64,000 nt of DNA from Lacrimispora sphenoides (GCF_900105215.1 NZ_FOIP01000001.1:2544501-2608500), one strand, 5' to 3'; shown: positions 36,124-47,144, counted from the stretch's first letter. Notes: generated by a model not told the origin, from the sequence alone. Made by a program: numbers and translations.

Positions 36124-37533
36124 ATGGGTAAGTATGAGAGCGATGCCAGGAAACTATTAGAGTATGTGGGGGGAAAGGGAAATATAGGGGCAGTGACCCA
36201 CTGTATGACGAGAATGCGTTTTGCCCTGGTTGATCCGGCAAAAGCGGATACCAAGCAGATTGAAGCGCTTTCAAGTGTCAAAGGTACCTTTACACAGGCC
36301 GGACAGTTTCAGGTAATCATTGGAAATGATGTACAGTCCTTTTACAATGACTTTGTATCCGTATCCGGTGTGGAAGGAGTATCCAAGGACGAAGTCAAGA
36401 AAGAGGCTAAAGGGAATTTAAACCTTTTGCAGCGTGCGGTGGCAGATATCGCGGAGATTTTTGCTCCATTGATTCCGGCGATCATCGTAGGCGGTCTGAT
36501 TCTTGGATTCCGTAACATAATAGGAGAGATCAACCTCATGAATGGGGGAACCCAGACTCTCATTTCTGTGTCACAGTTCTGGGCAGGTGTTCATAGCTTT
36601 CTTTGGCTCCTCGGCGAGGCGATCTTCCATTTCCTGCCGGTAGGAATCACCTGGTCTGTTACAAGAAAAATGGGAACCACCCAGATCCTTGGAATTGTTC
36701 TGGGGCTTACCCTTGTATCTCCCCAGCTTTTAAATGCCTATGCCATGGCATCAGGCGCTGAGGTACCGGTCTGGGACTTTGGTTTTGTAAAAATGGAGAT
36801 GATCGGATACCAGGCTCAGGTCATTCCGGCCATTTTAGCTGGCTTTGTATTAGTCTATCTGGAGAGGTTCTTTAAGAAAATTACGCCTCAGACAATCTCT
36901 ATGATCGTGGTTCCATTCTGTTCCCTGCTTCTGGCGGTAATCGCTGCTCACGCAGTGGTAGGCCCGATTGGCTGGGCGATTGGATCCTGGATTTCAAAAG
37001 TCGTTTATGCCGGGCTCACTTCCAGCTTCCGCTGGCTGTTTGCAACCTTATTTGGCTTTATATATGCTCCGCTTGTTATTACCGGCCTTCATCATATGAC
37101 CAATGCCATTGACTTACAGCTTATGGCAGAGTTTGGAGGAACGATGCTGTGGCCTATGATTGCTTTATCCAATATTGCCCAGGGTTCAGCAGTTCTTGGC
37201 ATGATGTACCTCCAGAAAAAGGATGAGGAAGCAAAGCAGATCTCCATTCCTGCCTGTATTTCCTGCTATCTGGGAGTTACGGAGCCGGCAATGTTTGGTG
37301 TGAATTTAAAGAGGGGCTTTCCGTTCCTTTCTGCCATGATCGGTTCCGCCATAGCCGCTACGGTTTCTGTGGGAATGAATGTTATGGCAAATTCCATCGG
37401 CGTGGGCGGTATTCCAGGTATCCTGTCTATCCAGCCTCAGTATATGGGAATCTTTGGCTTGTGCATGCTCATTGCCATTGCAGTACCCTTTGCACTGACA
37501 GTTATGGTTGGAAAAAAGAAAGGAATTGTATAA
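36124..37533 (+). CDS. treB: PTS trehalose-specific permease, EIIBC subunits
   Basis: Imports trehalose and releases trehalose 6-phosphate. The 469-residue protein starts with an EIIB domain (residues 1-85; phospho-Cys27 in VTHCMTRMRF), followed by an EIIC membrane domain (about 110-469). There is no EIIA, as in other trehalose permeases that borrow the glucose EIIA. The start chosen is ATG 36124, 7 bases after AGGGAG; ATG codons at 36103 and 36118 are poorly spaced from it. The stop codon is immediately followed by the phosphotrehalase start. Confidence 0.94.
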   Translation: MGKYESDARKLLEYVGGKGNIGAVTHCMTRMRFALVDPAKADTKQIEALSSVKGTFTQAGQFQVIIGNDVQSFYNDFVSVSGVEGVSKDEVKKEAKGNLNLLQRAVADIAEIFAPLIPAIIVGGLILGFRNIIGEINLMNGGTQTLISVSQFWAGVHSFLWLLGEAIFHFLPVGITWSVTRKMGTTQILGIVLGLTLVSPQLLNAYAMASGAEVPVWDFGFVKMEMIGYQAQVIPAILAGFVLVYLERFFKKITPQTISMIVVPFCSLLLAVIAAHAVVGPIGWAIGSWISKVVYAGLTSSFRWLFATLFGFIYAPLVITGLHHMTNAIDLQLMAEFGGTMLWPMIALSNIAQGSAVLGMMYLQKKDEEAKQISIPACISCYLGVTEPAMFGVNLKRGFPFLSAMIGSAIAATVSVGMNVMANSIGVGGIPGILSIQPQYMGIFGLCMLIAIAVPFALTVMVGKKKGIV

Positions 37534-39192
37534 ATGGAGAGCTTTAAGAAATCATGTGTTTATCAGATCTATCCCAAATCCTTCCGGGACAGCAATGGTG
37601 ACGGGATCGGAGATTTAAAGGGAGTGATGGAAAAACTGGATTACTTAAAAACGCTGGGAGTGGATTACCTCTGGCTGACCCCGTTTTTCCTGTCTCCTCA
37701 GAATGACAATGGGTATGATATCCAGGATTACTGCCGGATCGATCCTCTGTTTGGGACCATGGAGGATTTGGATCGGCTGACCGCAAAGGCCGGAGAGCTG
37801 GGTATGGGGCTGATGTTTGATATGGTTTTTAACCATACCTCCACAAGTCATGAATGGTTTCAAAAGGCTCTTAACGGCGATAAGAAATTTCAGAACTACT
37901 ATTTCTTTAAGGAAGGAACTCCGGGTAATCCGCCGACTAACTGGCAGTCAAAGTTTGGCGGCAGTGCATGGGAATACTCGGAGGAAGTGGGGAAATATTA
38001 CCTTCATTTATTTGACAAGACCCAGGCAGACCTAAACTGGGAAAATCCCATGGTGCGGGAAGAGATAAAAAAGGTAATCCGGTTCTGGAAGGAAAAAGGG
38101 ATCAAGGGATTCCGGTTTGATGTGATTAATCTGGTTTCAAAGCCTTCCGCCTGGGAGGATGATGAGGAGGGAGACGGCCGCCGGTTTTACACGGACGGCC
38201 CCCGGATTCATGAGTATCTGAGGGAAATTGTGGTAGATACGGGGTTAGATGCCGATGATATCATTACGGTGGGAGAGATGTCCTCAACCACCATTGATCA
38301 CTGCATCCGATATACCAATCCCGATGAAAAGCAGTTTAAGATGTGTTTTAATTTTCATCATTTAAAGGTGGATTATAAGGACGGAGATAAATGGTCTTTA
38401 ATGCCCTTTGATTTTAAAAAACTGAAAAAGATTTTCCACACATGGCAGACTTCCATGGCAGAAGAGAACGGTTGGAATGCGGTGTTCTGGTGCAATCATG
38501 ACCAGCCAAGGGCCGTGTCCAGGTTTGGCGATGATGGAATATACAGAAAGCGTACCGCAAAGATGCTGGCTACTGTCATACACGGGATGCGGGGCACGCC
38601 CTACATTTACCAGGGAGAGGAAATCGGCATGACCAATGCGAATTTCACCCATATTTCCCAGTACCGTGATGTAGAAAGCCTTCATTACTTTGAAATTTTG
38701 AAAGAACAGGGAAGAAAAGAAGAAGAAATTTACCGGGTATTAAGAGAGCGGTCCAGAGATAACAGCAGGACTCCCATGCAGTGGGAAGCAGGAGAGCAGG
38801 CCGGATTTACCACAGGCACCCCGTGGATCGGTGTCAATGAAAATTGTGAGGAGATCAATGTGAGGGAAAGTCTTGCTGATCCTGATTCGGTCTTTAGTTA
38901 CTATCAGAAGCTGATTGAACTGAGGAAACGCTGCAACGTGATCAGTGAAGGAAGCTATGAGCCTGTTCCACTTAAGCAGGAAGGAATTTTTGCCTATCAG
39001 AGAAGCTGGCAGAAAGAAAAGCTGCTGGTCTTTGCAAATTTTACCGGAAAGCACCAGGAGATAGAAGGAAGGGAGGCCTTGGACAACTGGGAGATCCTGT
39101 TATCCAATGACAGCGCTCCAAAGATCAATGGGAAAAAGTTAGTACTGGCCCCCTTTGGCGCAGTCATGCTGCATTCCTGTGAGAAGGCTTAA
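37534..39192 (+). CDS. treA: Alpha,alpha-phosphotrehalase, GH13 family
   Basis: Hydrolyses trehalose 6-phosphate to glucose and glucose 6-phosphate in the cytosol (also called treC). The 552-residue GH13 enzyme shows the conserved regions [18 protein letters not shown] with the nucleophile Asp196, TVGEMSS with the acid/base Glu248, and NHDQPRA. It starts on the base after the treB stop codon (TAAATG), so translation is coupled. It converges with mntP, the ends overlapping by about 4 bases. Oligo-1,6-glucosidase is a close family alternative, but context favours phosphotrehalase. Confidence 0.94.
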   Translation: MESFKKSCVYQIYPKSFRDSNGDGIGDLKGVMEKLDYLKTLGVDYLWLTPFFLSPQNDNGYDIQDYCRIDPLFGTMEDLDRLTAKAGELGMGLMFDMVFNHTSTSHEWFQKALNGDKKFQNYYFFKEGTPGNPPTNWQSKFGGSAWEYSEEVGKYYLHLFDKTQADLNWENPMVREEIKKVIRFWKEKGIKGFRFDVINLVSKPSAWEDDEEGDGRRFYTDGPRIHEYLREIVVDTGLDADDIITVGEMSSTTIDHCIRYTNPDEKQFKMCFNFHHLKVDYKDGDKWSLMPFDFKKLKKIFHTWQTSMAEENGWNAVFWCNHDQPRAVSRFGDDGIYRKRTAKMLATVIHGMRGTPYIYQGEEIGMTNANFTHISQYRDVESLHYFEILKEQGRKEEEIYRVLRERSRDNSRTPMQWEAGEQAGFTTGTPWIGVNENCEEINVRESLADPDSVFSYYQKLIELRKRCNVISEGSYEPVPLKQEGIFAYQRSWQKEKLLVFANFTGKHQEIEGREALDNWEILLSNDSAPKINGKKLVLAPFGAVMLHSCEKA

Positions 39193-39752
39193 ACCTCCAT
39201 CAGATGCTGCACCAGAATTTTGAATCCCATCAGGATCAGGATCAGTCCGCCGGCAAATTCTGCTTTTGATTTATAGCGGGTTCCAAAGACATTTCCTACT
39301 TTAACTCCCAGGACAGACAGGGTAAAGGTGGTAGCTCCGATAAAGGAAACAGCCGGAACGATCTGTACCTGCAGGAATGCAAAGGTAACCCCCACTGCCA
39401 GAGCATCTATGCTGGTTGCTATCGCCAGAGGGATCATGTTTTGGGGAGACATGGGGGAAACCTCACATTCTTCCATTTCATTGCTAAAGGATTCCTTTAT
39501 CATGCTGATGCCAATGGCTCCAAGCAAAATAAAAGCGATCCAGTGGTCAATGGAAGTGATGGCTTCCTTAAACTGCGATCCCAGAAGGTAGCCCAAAAGC
39601 GGCATCCCGGATTGGAATCCACCGAAATACAGGCCTGCGATGACTGCATTGTTCCAGTTCATCTTTGGCATGCATAATCCTTTGCAGATGGAGACGGCAA
39701 AGGCATCCATGGATAAGGCTACCGCGATGATGAACAATTCTAGTAATGACAT
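39189..39752 (-). CDS. mntP: Manganese efflux pump MntP
   Basis: A 187-residue inner-membrane protein with six hydrophobic helices in two similar halves. The conserved acidic residues lie in [10 protein letters not shown] (helix 1) and [13 protein letters not shown] (helix 4), the MntP signature. It exports excess Mn(II). AGGAGGAATATC precedes the start. No yybP-ykoY manganese riboswitch can be seen in the 60-base gap upstream. A DtxR/MntR-type regulator occurs 16 kb away. Confidence 0.92.
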   Translation of the reverse strand: MSLLELFIIAVALSMDAFAVSICKGLCMPKMNWNNAVIAGLYFGGFQSGMPLLGYLLGSQFKEAITSIDHWIAFILLGAIGISMIKESFSNEMEECEVSPMSPQNMIPLAIATSIDALAVGVTFAFLQVQIVPAVSFIGATTFTLSVLGVKVGNVFGTRYKSKAEFAGGLILILMGFKILVQHLMEV

Positions 39753-39811
39753 GTGATATTCCTCCTAAGTATAGGCTTAATAAATATATGCCCCGGAAAA
39801 AAAGGATAGAA

Positions 39812-40333
39812 TTAATCCTTTTTATTCAACCGTATTTTTTCCAGATATTCAAACAGCTCAGGGTCTACGTTATCGAAGAGGCGGTTTTTCTTTGAGGGAA
39901 TTCTCTCCAGATGTTCCTTTTTAATCTCAGTATTTGTCTCTTCGATTTCTTTTTTTAAATCCCTGGCGGAGAGGCGTGTGCTGCCTGTTCCTAGGATGAT
40001 GATCTGCTCTAACTTGTCCGAGGTGGCTACCCGCACCTGATACTGCCTGCCGATCTGTTGGGAGACCTTTTCGATGTACTGGTCTGCGGTTTCCGCTTCC
40101 TTAGTAAAGATCACATGAATGTTGTGGTATTTTATGACTGTGCCTGGGTTTCCCTTGACCTTGTAGCCGTCAAAAACCAGAATGACATTGCATTTTTTAT
40201 AACCCTGGTAATTGCATAGAATATCCTGAAGTTTCGTTCTGGCGGAGTCCATATTGGTCTCCGCCAGTTCCTTTAGATCAGGCCAGGCAAATATGATGTT
40301 GTAGCCGTCTATTAAAAGATATTCGGAGCTCAT
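39812..40333 (-). CDS. NYN domain protein, YacP/Rae1-type ribonuclease
   Basis: A 173-residue protein of the PIN-like NYN fold. Acidic residues expected at the metal site are in LLIDGYNIIFAW, VFDGYK and EAETADQYIE, with a later ATSDKLEQ segment. The relative in B. subtilis (Rae1/YacP) cleaves mRNA in the ribosome A site. Here it is near mntP and a MATE exporter rather than in the usual cysS-rlmB setting. The family is clear; the target is unknown. Confidence 0.85.
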   Translation of the reverse strand: MSSEYLLIDGYNIIFAWPDLKELAETNMDSARTKLQDILCNYQGYKKCNVILVFDGYKVKGNPGTVIKYHNIHVIFTKEAETADQYIEKVSQQIGRQYQVRVATSDKLEQIIILGTGSTRLSARDLKKEIEETNTEIKKEHLERIPSKKNRLFDNVDPELFEYLEKIRLNKKD

Positions 40334-40389
40334 TGTTTGCCTCCTAATGGAGCAAGCGGAATGCTTGCATATTCAGTTGCGTGGGAACC

Positions 40390-41760
40390 CTATAGTTTCT
40401 TGATGCAGTTTTCATAAATTCGTTTAAACAGTATGGTGGTTAAAACCAGAGACATGATTTCAGCCAGAGGGAAGGCAAACCAGATTGCATGAAGTCCAAA
40501 GACTTTCGCGAATATATATGCAATTGGCAAAATACAAACAAGCTGCCTGGCGACGGATACGATCAGGCTGTAGATGCCGTTTCCAAGAGCCTGGAAAACA
40601 GAACCGATAATGATGCTGTAGCCGGCAAAGAGGAACCCTAAGCTGATGATGCGAAGAGCGGGTACCCCAATGGAAATCATGTACTCGGAGGCATCAAACA
40701 GGAGTAAAAGCTGCTTCGGGAACACCTGGAAGATGATAACTCCCAGGAACATAATGGAGACAGATCCTATGACGCTGGAGCGTATGGTTTTCATGATACG
40801 GTCCCTGTTTTTTGCACCCCAGTTATAAGCGACAATGGGCACCATACCGTTATTAAGTCCGAACACTGGCATAAAGATGAAGCTTTGCAGCTTAAAGAAA
40901 ATGCCGAATACGGAGACTGCGGTTTCGGAGAACAAAAGGAGGATCTTATTGACACCAAAGGTCATGACAGAACCGATGGACTGCATGATAATGGAGGGAA
41001 GTCCTACCTTATAAATATCAATGATCGTTTCTTTATGCGGGCGAAAACTCCGCATGTTTAAATTTACATCAGGATTCCTGGTTAAATTAAAATACAGCAG
41101 GAGCATCATGGCAATGATCTGGCCGATAATAGTTGCAATAGCGGCTCCGGCAATGCCAAGGCGTGGAAATCCAAAGAGCCCGAATATGAGGATTGGGTCC
41201 AGAATGATATTGATGATGGCTCCCAGTCCCTGGGTGATCATATTATAGATGGTGCGGCCGGTGGACTGCATGATCCGTTCAAAAGCAATTTGCAGATAAA
41301 CGCCAAAGGAAAAGATGGTGCAGATGGAAAGATAGATGGTTCCCTGGTTGATGATTTCTTCATTGCCTGTCTGCACCGTAAAATAAAACCGGGAAAAGAA
41401 GATTCCAAACAGGGCGGAGACAAGATAGCTGAGAATAAAAACAAATATTCCATTGACTGCGGCCAGATTTGCCTTTTCCGGATTCTTTTCCCCTAAGGAG
41501 CGGGAAAGGAGAGCATTGACTCCCACACCGGTTCCTACGGCGATGGCGATGATTAAATTTTGAATGGGAAATGCCAGGGAGACAGCAGTAAGAGCTGTTT
41601 CGCTGATCTGTGCCACGAAAATACTGTCGACTACGTTATAAAGTGCCTGTATCAACATGGAAATAACCATGGGAAGAGACATGGTCAGTAAAAGCTTGTT
41701 CACCGGCATGGTTCCCATCTTATTCTCTTCAGGTCTTATAGCATCCAATGTTTTAGACAT
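40390..41760 (-). CDS. MATE family multidrug efflux transporter
   Basis: A 456-residue inner-membrane protein with about twelve hydrophobic helices in two homologous halves. Typical MATE segments are present (MSLPMVISMLIQALYNVVDS, AFPIQNLIIAIAVGTGVGVN). MATE transporters expel cationic drugs or metabolites with Na+ or H+. The start chosen is ATG 41760, with AGGAGGG 10 bases upstream; an ATG at 41829 would add an unsupported leader. No regulator is adjacent, and the substrate is unknown. Confidence 0.92.
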   Translation of the reverse strand: MSKTLDAIRPEENKMGTMPVNKLLLTMSLPMVISMLIQALYNVVDSIFVAQISETALTAVSLAFPIQNLIIAIAVGTGVGVNALLSRSLGEKNPEKANLAAVNGIFVFILSYLVSALFGIFFSRFYFTVQTGNEEIINQGTIYLSICTIFSFGVYLQIAFERIMQSTGRTIYNMITQGLGAIINIILDPILIFGLFGFPRLGIAGAAIATIIGQIIAMMLLLYFNLTRNPDVNLNMRSFRPHKETIIDIYKVGLPSIIMQSIGSVMTFGVNKILLLFSETAVSVFGIFFKLQSFIFMPVFGLNNGMVPIVAYNWGAKNRDRIMKTIRSSVIGSVSIMFLGVIIFQVFPKQLLLLFDASEYMISIGVPALRIISLGFLFAGYSIIIGSVFQALGNGIYSLIVSVARQLVCILPIAYIFAKVFGLHAIWFAFPLAEIMSLVLTTILFKRIYENCIKKL

Positions 41761-41890
41761 AAAAAAAGGCCCTCCTGATTCTTTAGTAAGCGTGTTCATA
41801 ATTGTAACTGTTACGACTGGAAAAGTCAATATTGTATGATTTATTAGGTTCTATTTCCCAATGTTGGTGATAATTTGTGAAAAATAAGTA

Positions 41891-41919
41891 TTGCAGGTTA
41901 AAATGGATTATGATATTAT
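41891..41919 (+). promoter_or_regulatory. Promoter of the aspS2-gatCAB operon
   Basis: TTGCAG (41891-41896), a 17-base spacer and TATTAT (41914-41919) place the transcript start near 41926, giving a leader of about 530 bases that contains the T-box. Confidence 0.45.
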
Positions 41920-41925
41920 AAGTGA

Positions 41926-42385
41926 AATTCATTGTAGTTAAGTGATGAACTGTTATAAAACAGGCCTGTGCAGGGAATCATGAATCAACAGGAGTTTAAA
42001 TACATTCGGTGAGCCAAAGGCGAACCGGACTTCCGTTATATCGAAAAAGGCAGAGAAGGAGACTCTGGCCTATGGACCTCAACAGGAAGAGGGCGTCACC
42101 GACTGAGAGCGCCGTCACGTGGGACTTGGCTAAGGGAACACTCCGGAGCCGATATGCCGAAGCGGCAGTCAATTCTTAAAAGTGATTGACTGTGACATGA
42201 GTAGGCGTATCCGTACACATGCGTTAAATGTTTGAGTGGGGACATTTGCTTATCCGGCTGTCATATCTGCGGCCGGAGGAAGAAGCAGCTGTCTCAATGC
42301 GGGTGGTACCGCGGGAACTTATAGCCATATAAATCCCGTCCCGGAATATGTAACTGTATTCCGGGGCGGGATATTTTTATGCTTA
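41926..42385 (+). promoter_or_regulatory. T-box leader of the aspS2-gatCAB operon
   Basis: The T-box core GGGTGGTACCGCGGG starts at 42301. The terminator arms are 42333-42348 and 42357-42372 (one mismatch), followed by a T run. The likely specifier is in AAGGGAACACTCC: AAC (Asn) at 42137-42139, overlapped by GAA (Glu) at 42136-42138. Sensing of uncharged tRNA-Asn fits the downstream transamidation genes. Confidence 0.9.
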
Positions 42386-42455
42386 GCACGGCTAAACGAT
42401 CAAATACCCTTTACCGGAATCAAAACAATTACATTCAGGTAAGGAGAATGCAGAT

Positions 42456-43787
42456 ATGGAATTTATCAGTGGTGTTAAAGAAAAGGAGACGGTCCCTGTG
42501 GACCGCATCAAATCCGGCGGTTATGAAGGCCGGACCGTAAAAATGGAAGGAAGCGTCCATACCATAAGGGATATGGGAGAGGTTGCTTTTGTGATCCTTC
42601 GGAAAGCAGAAGGACTGGTACAGTGTGTGTACGAGGAAGGGAAAACGGATTTTGACTTAAGTCTTTTAAAAGAAGAGTCGGCGGTCCGGGTCACTGGAAT
42701 CGTATCAAAGGAAGAGAGGGCTCCCCATGGGTTTGAAATCCGCCTTTTGGAGATTGAACGTTTATCCCAGCCGGCAGAGGCCCTTCCTGTGGCAATCAGC
42801 AAGTGGAAATTAAACACTTCCCTTGAGACAAAGCTGACGCTGCGCCCCATTACCCTTCGCAATCCCATGGAGAGGGCAAAGTTCCGTATTCAGGAAGGCA
42901 TTGTAAGAGGCTTCAGGGACTTCCTTCACAGCCAGGGTTTTACGGAGATCCGTACACCAAAGATCGTAGCCCGCGGAGCAGAAGGCGGCTCCAACGTATT
43001 TAAACTGGATTATTTTAATAAAAAAGCAGAACTGGGTCAAAGTCCCCAGTTTTATAAGCAGACCATGGTAGGCGTATACGACCGGGTATTTGAGGTCGCT
43101 CCCGTCTTCCGTGCAGAAAAGCATAATACAACAAGACATTTAAATGAATATACCAGTATGGACTTTGAAATGGGATACATTGACAGCTTTGAGGAGATCA
43201 TGGAAATGGAGACAGCCATGCTCCAGTATACCTTTGGACTTCTATGCGAGGAATATGAAACAGAGCTTAAAATGCTTAAGGTCACACTCCCCGATGTAAC
43301 TAGTATCCCAACAGTCCGTTTCGCAGAAGCAAAGGAACTGGTTTCGGGGAAATACAACCGCAAGATCAGAAACCCCTATGATCTGGAACCGGAGGAGGAA
43401 GTGCTTATCGGCCGGTACTTTAAGGAAGAGTATGGCAGTGATTTTGTATTTGTTACCCATTATCCGTCAAAGAAGCGTCCTTTCTATGCCATGGACGATC
43501 CGGCAGACCCTAAGTTTACCTTAAGCTTTGATTTATTGTTCAAGGGGCTGGAAGTGACTACCGGAGGCCAGAGGATTCATGATTATGCAGCGATCCTCAA
43601 GAAAATGGAGGCCAGAGGCATGAATCCGGAGGATATTTCTTCCTATTTAATGATATTCCAATATGGTATGCCGCCTCACGGAGGCCTTGGAATCGGTCTG
43701 GAGCGCCTTACCATGCGTCTTCTTGATGAAGGAAATATTAGGGAGACCACCCTTTTTCCAAGAGATGTAACGAGACTGGAACCATAA
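42456..43787 (+). CDS. aspS2: Archaeal-type (non-discriminating) aspartyl-tRNA synthetase
   Basis: A 443-residue class II synthetase. It has an N-terminal OB anticodon-binding fold (about residues 15-105), motif 2 around [17 protein letters not shown], and motif 3 [15 protein letters not shown]. It lacks the GAD insertion of bacterial AspRS, and its length matches the archaeal type. Such enzymes, called non-discriminating, put aspartate on both tRNA-Asp and tRNA-Asn; the GatCAB complex encoded next then converts Asp-tRNA-Asn to Asn-tRNA-Asn. AsnRS is the nearest alternative, but the gatCAB linkage favours AspS2. Expression is under an apparent Asn-sensing T-box. Confidence 0.88.
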   Translation: MEFISGVKEKETVPVDRIKSGGYEGRTVKMEGSVHTIRDMGEVAFVILRKAEGLVQCVYEEGKTDFDLSLLKEESAVRVTGIVSKEERAPHGFEIRLLEIERLSQPAEALPVAISKWKLNTSLETKLTLRPITLRNPMERAKFRIQEGIVRGFRDFLHSQGFTEIRTPKIVARGAEGGSNVFKLDYFNKKAELGQSPQFYKQTMVGVYDRVFEVAPVFRAEKHNTTRHLNEYTSMDFEMGYIDSFEEIMEMETAMLQYTFGLLCEEYETELKMLKVTLPDVTSIPTVRFAEAKELVSGKYNRKIRNPYDLEPEEEVLIGRYFKEEYGSDFVFVTHYPSKKRPFYAMDDPADPKFTLSFDLLFKGLEVTTGGQRIHDYAAILKKMEARGMNPEDISSYLMIFQYGMPPHGGLGIGLERLTMRLLDEGNIRETTLFPRDVTRLEP

Positions 43788-43887
43788 TAAAGAGGAACCA
43801 CCCTGCGGGTATACCTTTACGCCCGGTAAAATGGGTGGGTCCTGCCCAGAAAACGTGGGCTGGAAATATGAAAGGAGGAAGAAAAAG

Positions 43888-44181
43888 ATGGCACACATGA
43901 TCGATGATGCTACAATCGAATATGTAGGAATCCTGGCACAGCTTGAACTTGACCAGACAGAAAGGGAAGCGGCAAAGAATGATATGGGCCGTATGCTGGA
44001 TTATATTGATAAATTAAACGAACTGAATACCGACGGCGTGGAACCCATGTCCCATGTATTCCCGGTACACAACGTTTTCCGTGAGGATGTGGTGGAAAAC
44101 GGTGACGACAGAGAGAACATCTTAAAAAATGCTCCGGAAAGTAAGGATGGAGCCTTTAAGGTGCCAAAAACAGTGGAATAG
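43888..44181 (+). CDS. gatC: Asp-tRNA(Asn)/Glu-tRNA(Gln) amidotransferase subunit C
   Basis: A 97-residue helical protein that wraps around and stabilises GatA-GatB. Typical family features are the [15 protein letters not shown] start, the [15 protein letters not shown] segment and the VFREDVV segment. ATG 43888 follows AAAGGAGGAAG; an upstream in-frame start is not needed. It is the second gene of the transamidation operon. Confidence 0.95.
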   Translation: MAHMIDDATIEYVGILAQLELDQTEREAAKNDMGRMLDYIDKLNELNTDGVEPMSHVFPVHNVFREDVVENGDDRENILKNAPESKDGAFKVPKTVE

Positions 44182-44194
44182 GGGGGAGACTCGT

Positions 44195-45700
44195 ATGACA
44201 GCGAAAGAAATATTATCCCTTACGGCGGTACAGTTGGGGAAAAAAATAAAAGACGGAGAGGTTACTTCCGTAGAAGCAGTAAAAGCAGTCCTGGGTCAGA
44301 TAAAGGCCATGGAGCCGGTGCTTAACAGCTTTGTGACCATAGAAGAAGAAAAAGCACTGAAACAGGCGGAGGAGGTGCAGAGGCAGATCGCAGCCGGTGA
44401 ACTGACCGGTCCTCTGGCAGGTGTACCGGTAGCGGTAAAGGATAACATCTGCATCGATGGAATGAAGACCACCTGCAGCTCCAAAATCCTTTGGGACTTC
44501 GTTCCTGCTTATACGGCCACAGCAGTGGAGAATTTAAAAAAAGCCGGAGCAGTGATTCTTGGAAAAACCAATATGGATGAGTTTGCTATGGGAAGCACCA
44601 CGGAAACTTCGGCATACGGAGTTACAAGAAACCCATGGAACCCGGACCACGTTCCCGGCGGTTCCTCCGGCGGTTCCTGTGCGGCGGTAGCGGCGGCGGA
44701 ATGCTTTTATGCCTTGGGGTCGGATACAGGAGGTTCCATAAGACAGCCAGCCTCTTTCTGCGGAGTTACCGGATTAAAGCCTACTTACGGAACCATTTCC
44801 AGGTACGGGCTGATTGCCTACGGGTCTTCCTTAGATCAGATCGGGCCTGTTGCAAAGGACGTGTCGGACTGCGCCGCGGTTCTTGAGGTTCTGGCTTCCC
44901 ATGATGAGAAGGACAGCACATCCGTAGAGCGGAAAGACTGTGACTTTACTGAGGCTTTAAGAGATGATGTGAAGGGAATGCGGATCGGCATACCGGCGGA
45001 TTATCTGGGGGAAGGCCTTGATCCAGAGGTAAAGGAGGCGGTTTTAAAAGCCGCAAGGGTTCTGGAGGAAAAGGGAGCTATTCTGGAGACTTTTGATCTG
45101 GGTATGGTGGAATATGCGATTCCGGCATATTATGTGATCGCTTCCGCAGAGGCCAGCTCCAACTTATCCAGGTTTGACGGTGTGAAATATGGCTATCGTG
45201 CAAAAGAATACAACGGACTTCACGGCATGTATAAAATGAGCCGTTCTCAGGGATTTGGCCCGGAGGTAAAACGACGCATCATGCTTGGTTCCTTTGTATT
45301 AAGCTCCGGTTATTATGACGCCTATTATCTGAAGGCATTAAAGACAAAGGCTTTGATCAAGAAAGCATTTGACGAGGCATTTTCAAAATACGATGTGATT
45401 TTAGGGCCTGCTTCCCCGTCTACAGCACCAAAGCTTGGAGAGAGCTTAAGCGACCCCTTAAAGATGTACCTGGGCGATATCTATACCATTTCCGTAAACC
45501 TAGCCGGTCTTCCAGGTCTTACGGTTCCCTGTGGCAAGGATTCTAAAGGACTGCCCATTGGAGTTCAGTTTATTGGGGATTGTTTTAAGGAGAAGAACAT
45601 CATCCGGGCAGGCTTTGCTTTTGAGCAGAGCAGAAGCTATGAGATGGCTCCTATGGCAGCAGATGCTGTTTTAAGACCCGCGGGAAGGGAGGAGAGGTAA
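44195..45700 (+). CDS. gatA: Asp-tRNA(Asn)/Glu-tRNA(Gln) amidotransferase subunit A
   Basis: Glutaminase subunit of GatCAB, from the amidase signature family, which releases ammonia for tRNA-bound Asp or Glu. The 501-residue protein has the Ser-cisSer-Lys triad: Lys82 in VAVKDNICIDG, a Ser in GGSSGGSCAA, and the nucleophile Ser181 in SDTGGSIRQP. ATG 44195 follows a GGGGGGAG site. Its stop codon is directly followed by the gatB start. Confidence 0.97.
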   Translation: MTAKEILSLTAVQLGKKIKDGEVTSVEAVKAVLGQIKAMEPVLNSFVTIEEEKALKQAEEVQRQIAAGELTGPLAGVPVAVKDNICIDGMKTTCSSKILWDFVPAYTATAVENLKKAGAVILGKTNMDEFAMGSTTETSAYGVTRNPWNPDHVPGGSSGGSCAAVAAAECFYALGSDTGGSIRQPASFCGVTGLKPTYGTISRYGLIAYGSSLDQIGPVAKDVSDCAAVLEVLASHDEKDSTSVERKDCDFTEALRDDVKGMRIGIPADYLGEGLDPEVKEAVLKAARVLEEKGAILETFDLGMVEYAIPAYYVIASAEASSNLSRFDGVKYGYRAKEYNGLHGMYKMSRSQGFGPEVKRRIMLGSFVLSSGYYDAYYLKALKTKALIKKAFDEAFSKYDVILGPASPSTAPKLGESLSDPLKMYLGDIYTISVNLAGLPGLTVPCGKDSKGLPIGVQFIGDCFKEKNIIRAGFAFEQSRSYEMAPMAADAVLRPAGREER

Positions 45701-47134
45701 ATGAGCAAACAGTATGAGACAGTTATAGGACTGGAAGTCCATGTGGAACTTGCCACAAACACGAAAATCTTCTGCGCCTGCTCTACGGAATTCGGCGGAG
45801 CACCCAATACCCACACCTGCCCGGTATGCACTGGTATGCCCGGTTCCCTTCCGGTCCTTAATAAGCAGGTAGTGGAATATGCCCTTGCAGTAGGCCTTGC
45901 GGTAAACTGTCAGATCAACCAGTACTGCAAGTTTGACCGGAAGAATTACTTTTATCCCGATAATCCGCAGAACTATCAGATATCCCAGCTTTATCTCCCC
46001 ATCTGCCACGATGGCTGCGTAGAGATTGATACACCGGCAGGAAAGAAAAAAATCGGGATCCATGAGATCCATATGGAAGAAGATGCGGGAAAGCTTATCC
46101 ATGACGAATGGGAGGATTGTTCCCTGGTGGACTTTAACCGGAGCGGGGTTCCCCTCATTGAAATCGTTTCAGAACCTGATATGAGAAGCGGGGATGAGGT
46201 GATCACCTACCTGGAAAAGCTGAGACTCATCATTCAGTATCTGGGTGCTTCTGACTGTAAGCTTCAGGAAGGCTCCATGAGAGCCGATGTGAATTTATCT
46301 GTCCGTGAGGCCGGTTCCTCAGAACTTGGAACCAGAACGGAGATGAAAAATTTAAACTCCTTTAAGGCCATTGCCCGTGCCATTGAAGGAGAACGGAAGC
46401 GCCAGATCGAATTGCTTGAAGAAGGGAAGCCGGTGGTTCAGGAAACAAGGCGGTGGGATGACAACAAGGAATCCTCCTATGCCATGCGCTCCAAAGAGGA
46501 TGCCAGGGATTACCGTTATTTCCCGGACCCGGATCTGCCTCCAGTGGTCATAAGTGATGAATGGATCAGGAGCATAAGGGCCAGACAGCCGGAGCTTCGG
46601 ACGGAGAAGATGGCCCGCTATCAGGAGGAGTTTAAGCTATCTGAATATGATGCGGATATCATCACCGGCTCTAAGCATATGGCAGATATTTTTGAAGCGG
46701 TCACCACAATCTGCGGTAAGCCGAAAGAGGCTGCAAACTGGCTGATGGTAGAGGCCATGCGGCTTTTAAAAGAGCGTGACACGGATCCTGAAAAAATGAC
46801 ATTTTCCGCGGAAAACCTTGCAAAATTAATTCTTTTAGTAGATAATGGTACCATTAACCGTACCGTGGGCAAGGAAGTCTTTGAAAAGATCTTCGCAGAA
46901 AACATTGATCCGGAACAGTATGTGGAAGAAAAAGGATTAAGGGTAGTAAATGACGAAGAGGAGCTGCACAGGGTAATTGAGGGAATCGTTTCCGCTAATC
47001 CACAGTCCGTGGAGGATTATCATAGTGGAAAAGAGAAAGCTTTTGGATTTTTGGTAGGCCAGACCATGCGGTCCATGAAGGGAAAAGCCGATCCGGGAGC
47101 GGTCAACAGGATTCTTAAGGAACTATTAGGTTAA
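45701..47134 (+). CDS. gatB: Asp-tRNA(Asn)/Glu-tRNA(Gln) amidotransferase subunit B
   Basis: Kinase/transamidase subunit that activates the carboxylate of misacylated tRNA. The 477-residue protein begins with YETVIGLEVHVEL, has the cysteines of the zinc site in FCACSTEF and HTCPVCTGMPG, the HMEEDAGK segment and a YqeY-like C-terminal tRNA-binding domain (about 330-477). It starts on the base after the gatA stop codon. Confidence 0.97.
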   Translation: MSKQYETVIGLEVHVELATNTKIFCACSTEFGGAPNTHTCPVCTGMPGSLPVLNKQVVEYALAVGLAVNCQINQYCKFDRKNYFYPDNPQNYQISQLYLPICHDGCVEIDTPAGKKKIGIHEIHMEEDAGKLIHDEWEDCSLVDFNRSGVPLIEIVSEPDMRSGDEVITYLEKLRLIIQYLGASDCKLQEGSMRADVNLSVREAGSSELGTRTEMKNLNSFKAIARAIEGERKRQIELLEEGKPVVQETRRWDDNKESSYAMRSKEDARDYRYFPDPDLPPVVISDEWIRSIRARQPELRTEKMARYQEEFKLSEYDADIITGSKHMADIFEAVTTICGKPKEAANWLMVEAMRLLKERDTDPEKMTFSAENLAKLILLVDNGTINRTVGKEVFEKIFAENIDPEQYVEEKGLRVVNDEEELHRVIEGIVSANPQSVEDYHSGKEKAFGFLVGQTMRSMKGKADPGAVNRILKELLG

Positions 47135-47144
47135 AGGAGTCTAT

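Noticed and set aside
39753-39811. Possible yybP-ykoY manganese riboswitch upstream of mntP
   Set aside because: The gap is only about 60 bases and lacks the conserved element; no riboswitch is supported.
42236-42442. 68-codon ORF upstream of aspS2
   Set aside because: It runs through the T-box core and terminator stem, so it is structural RNA rather than a gene.
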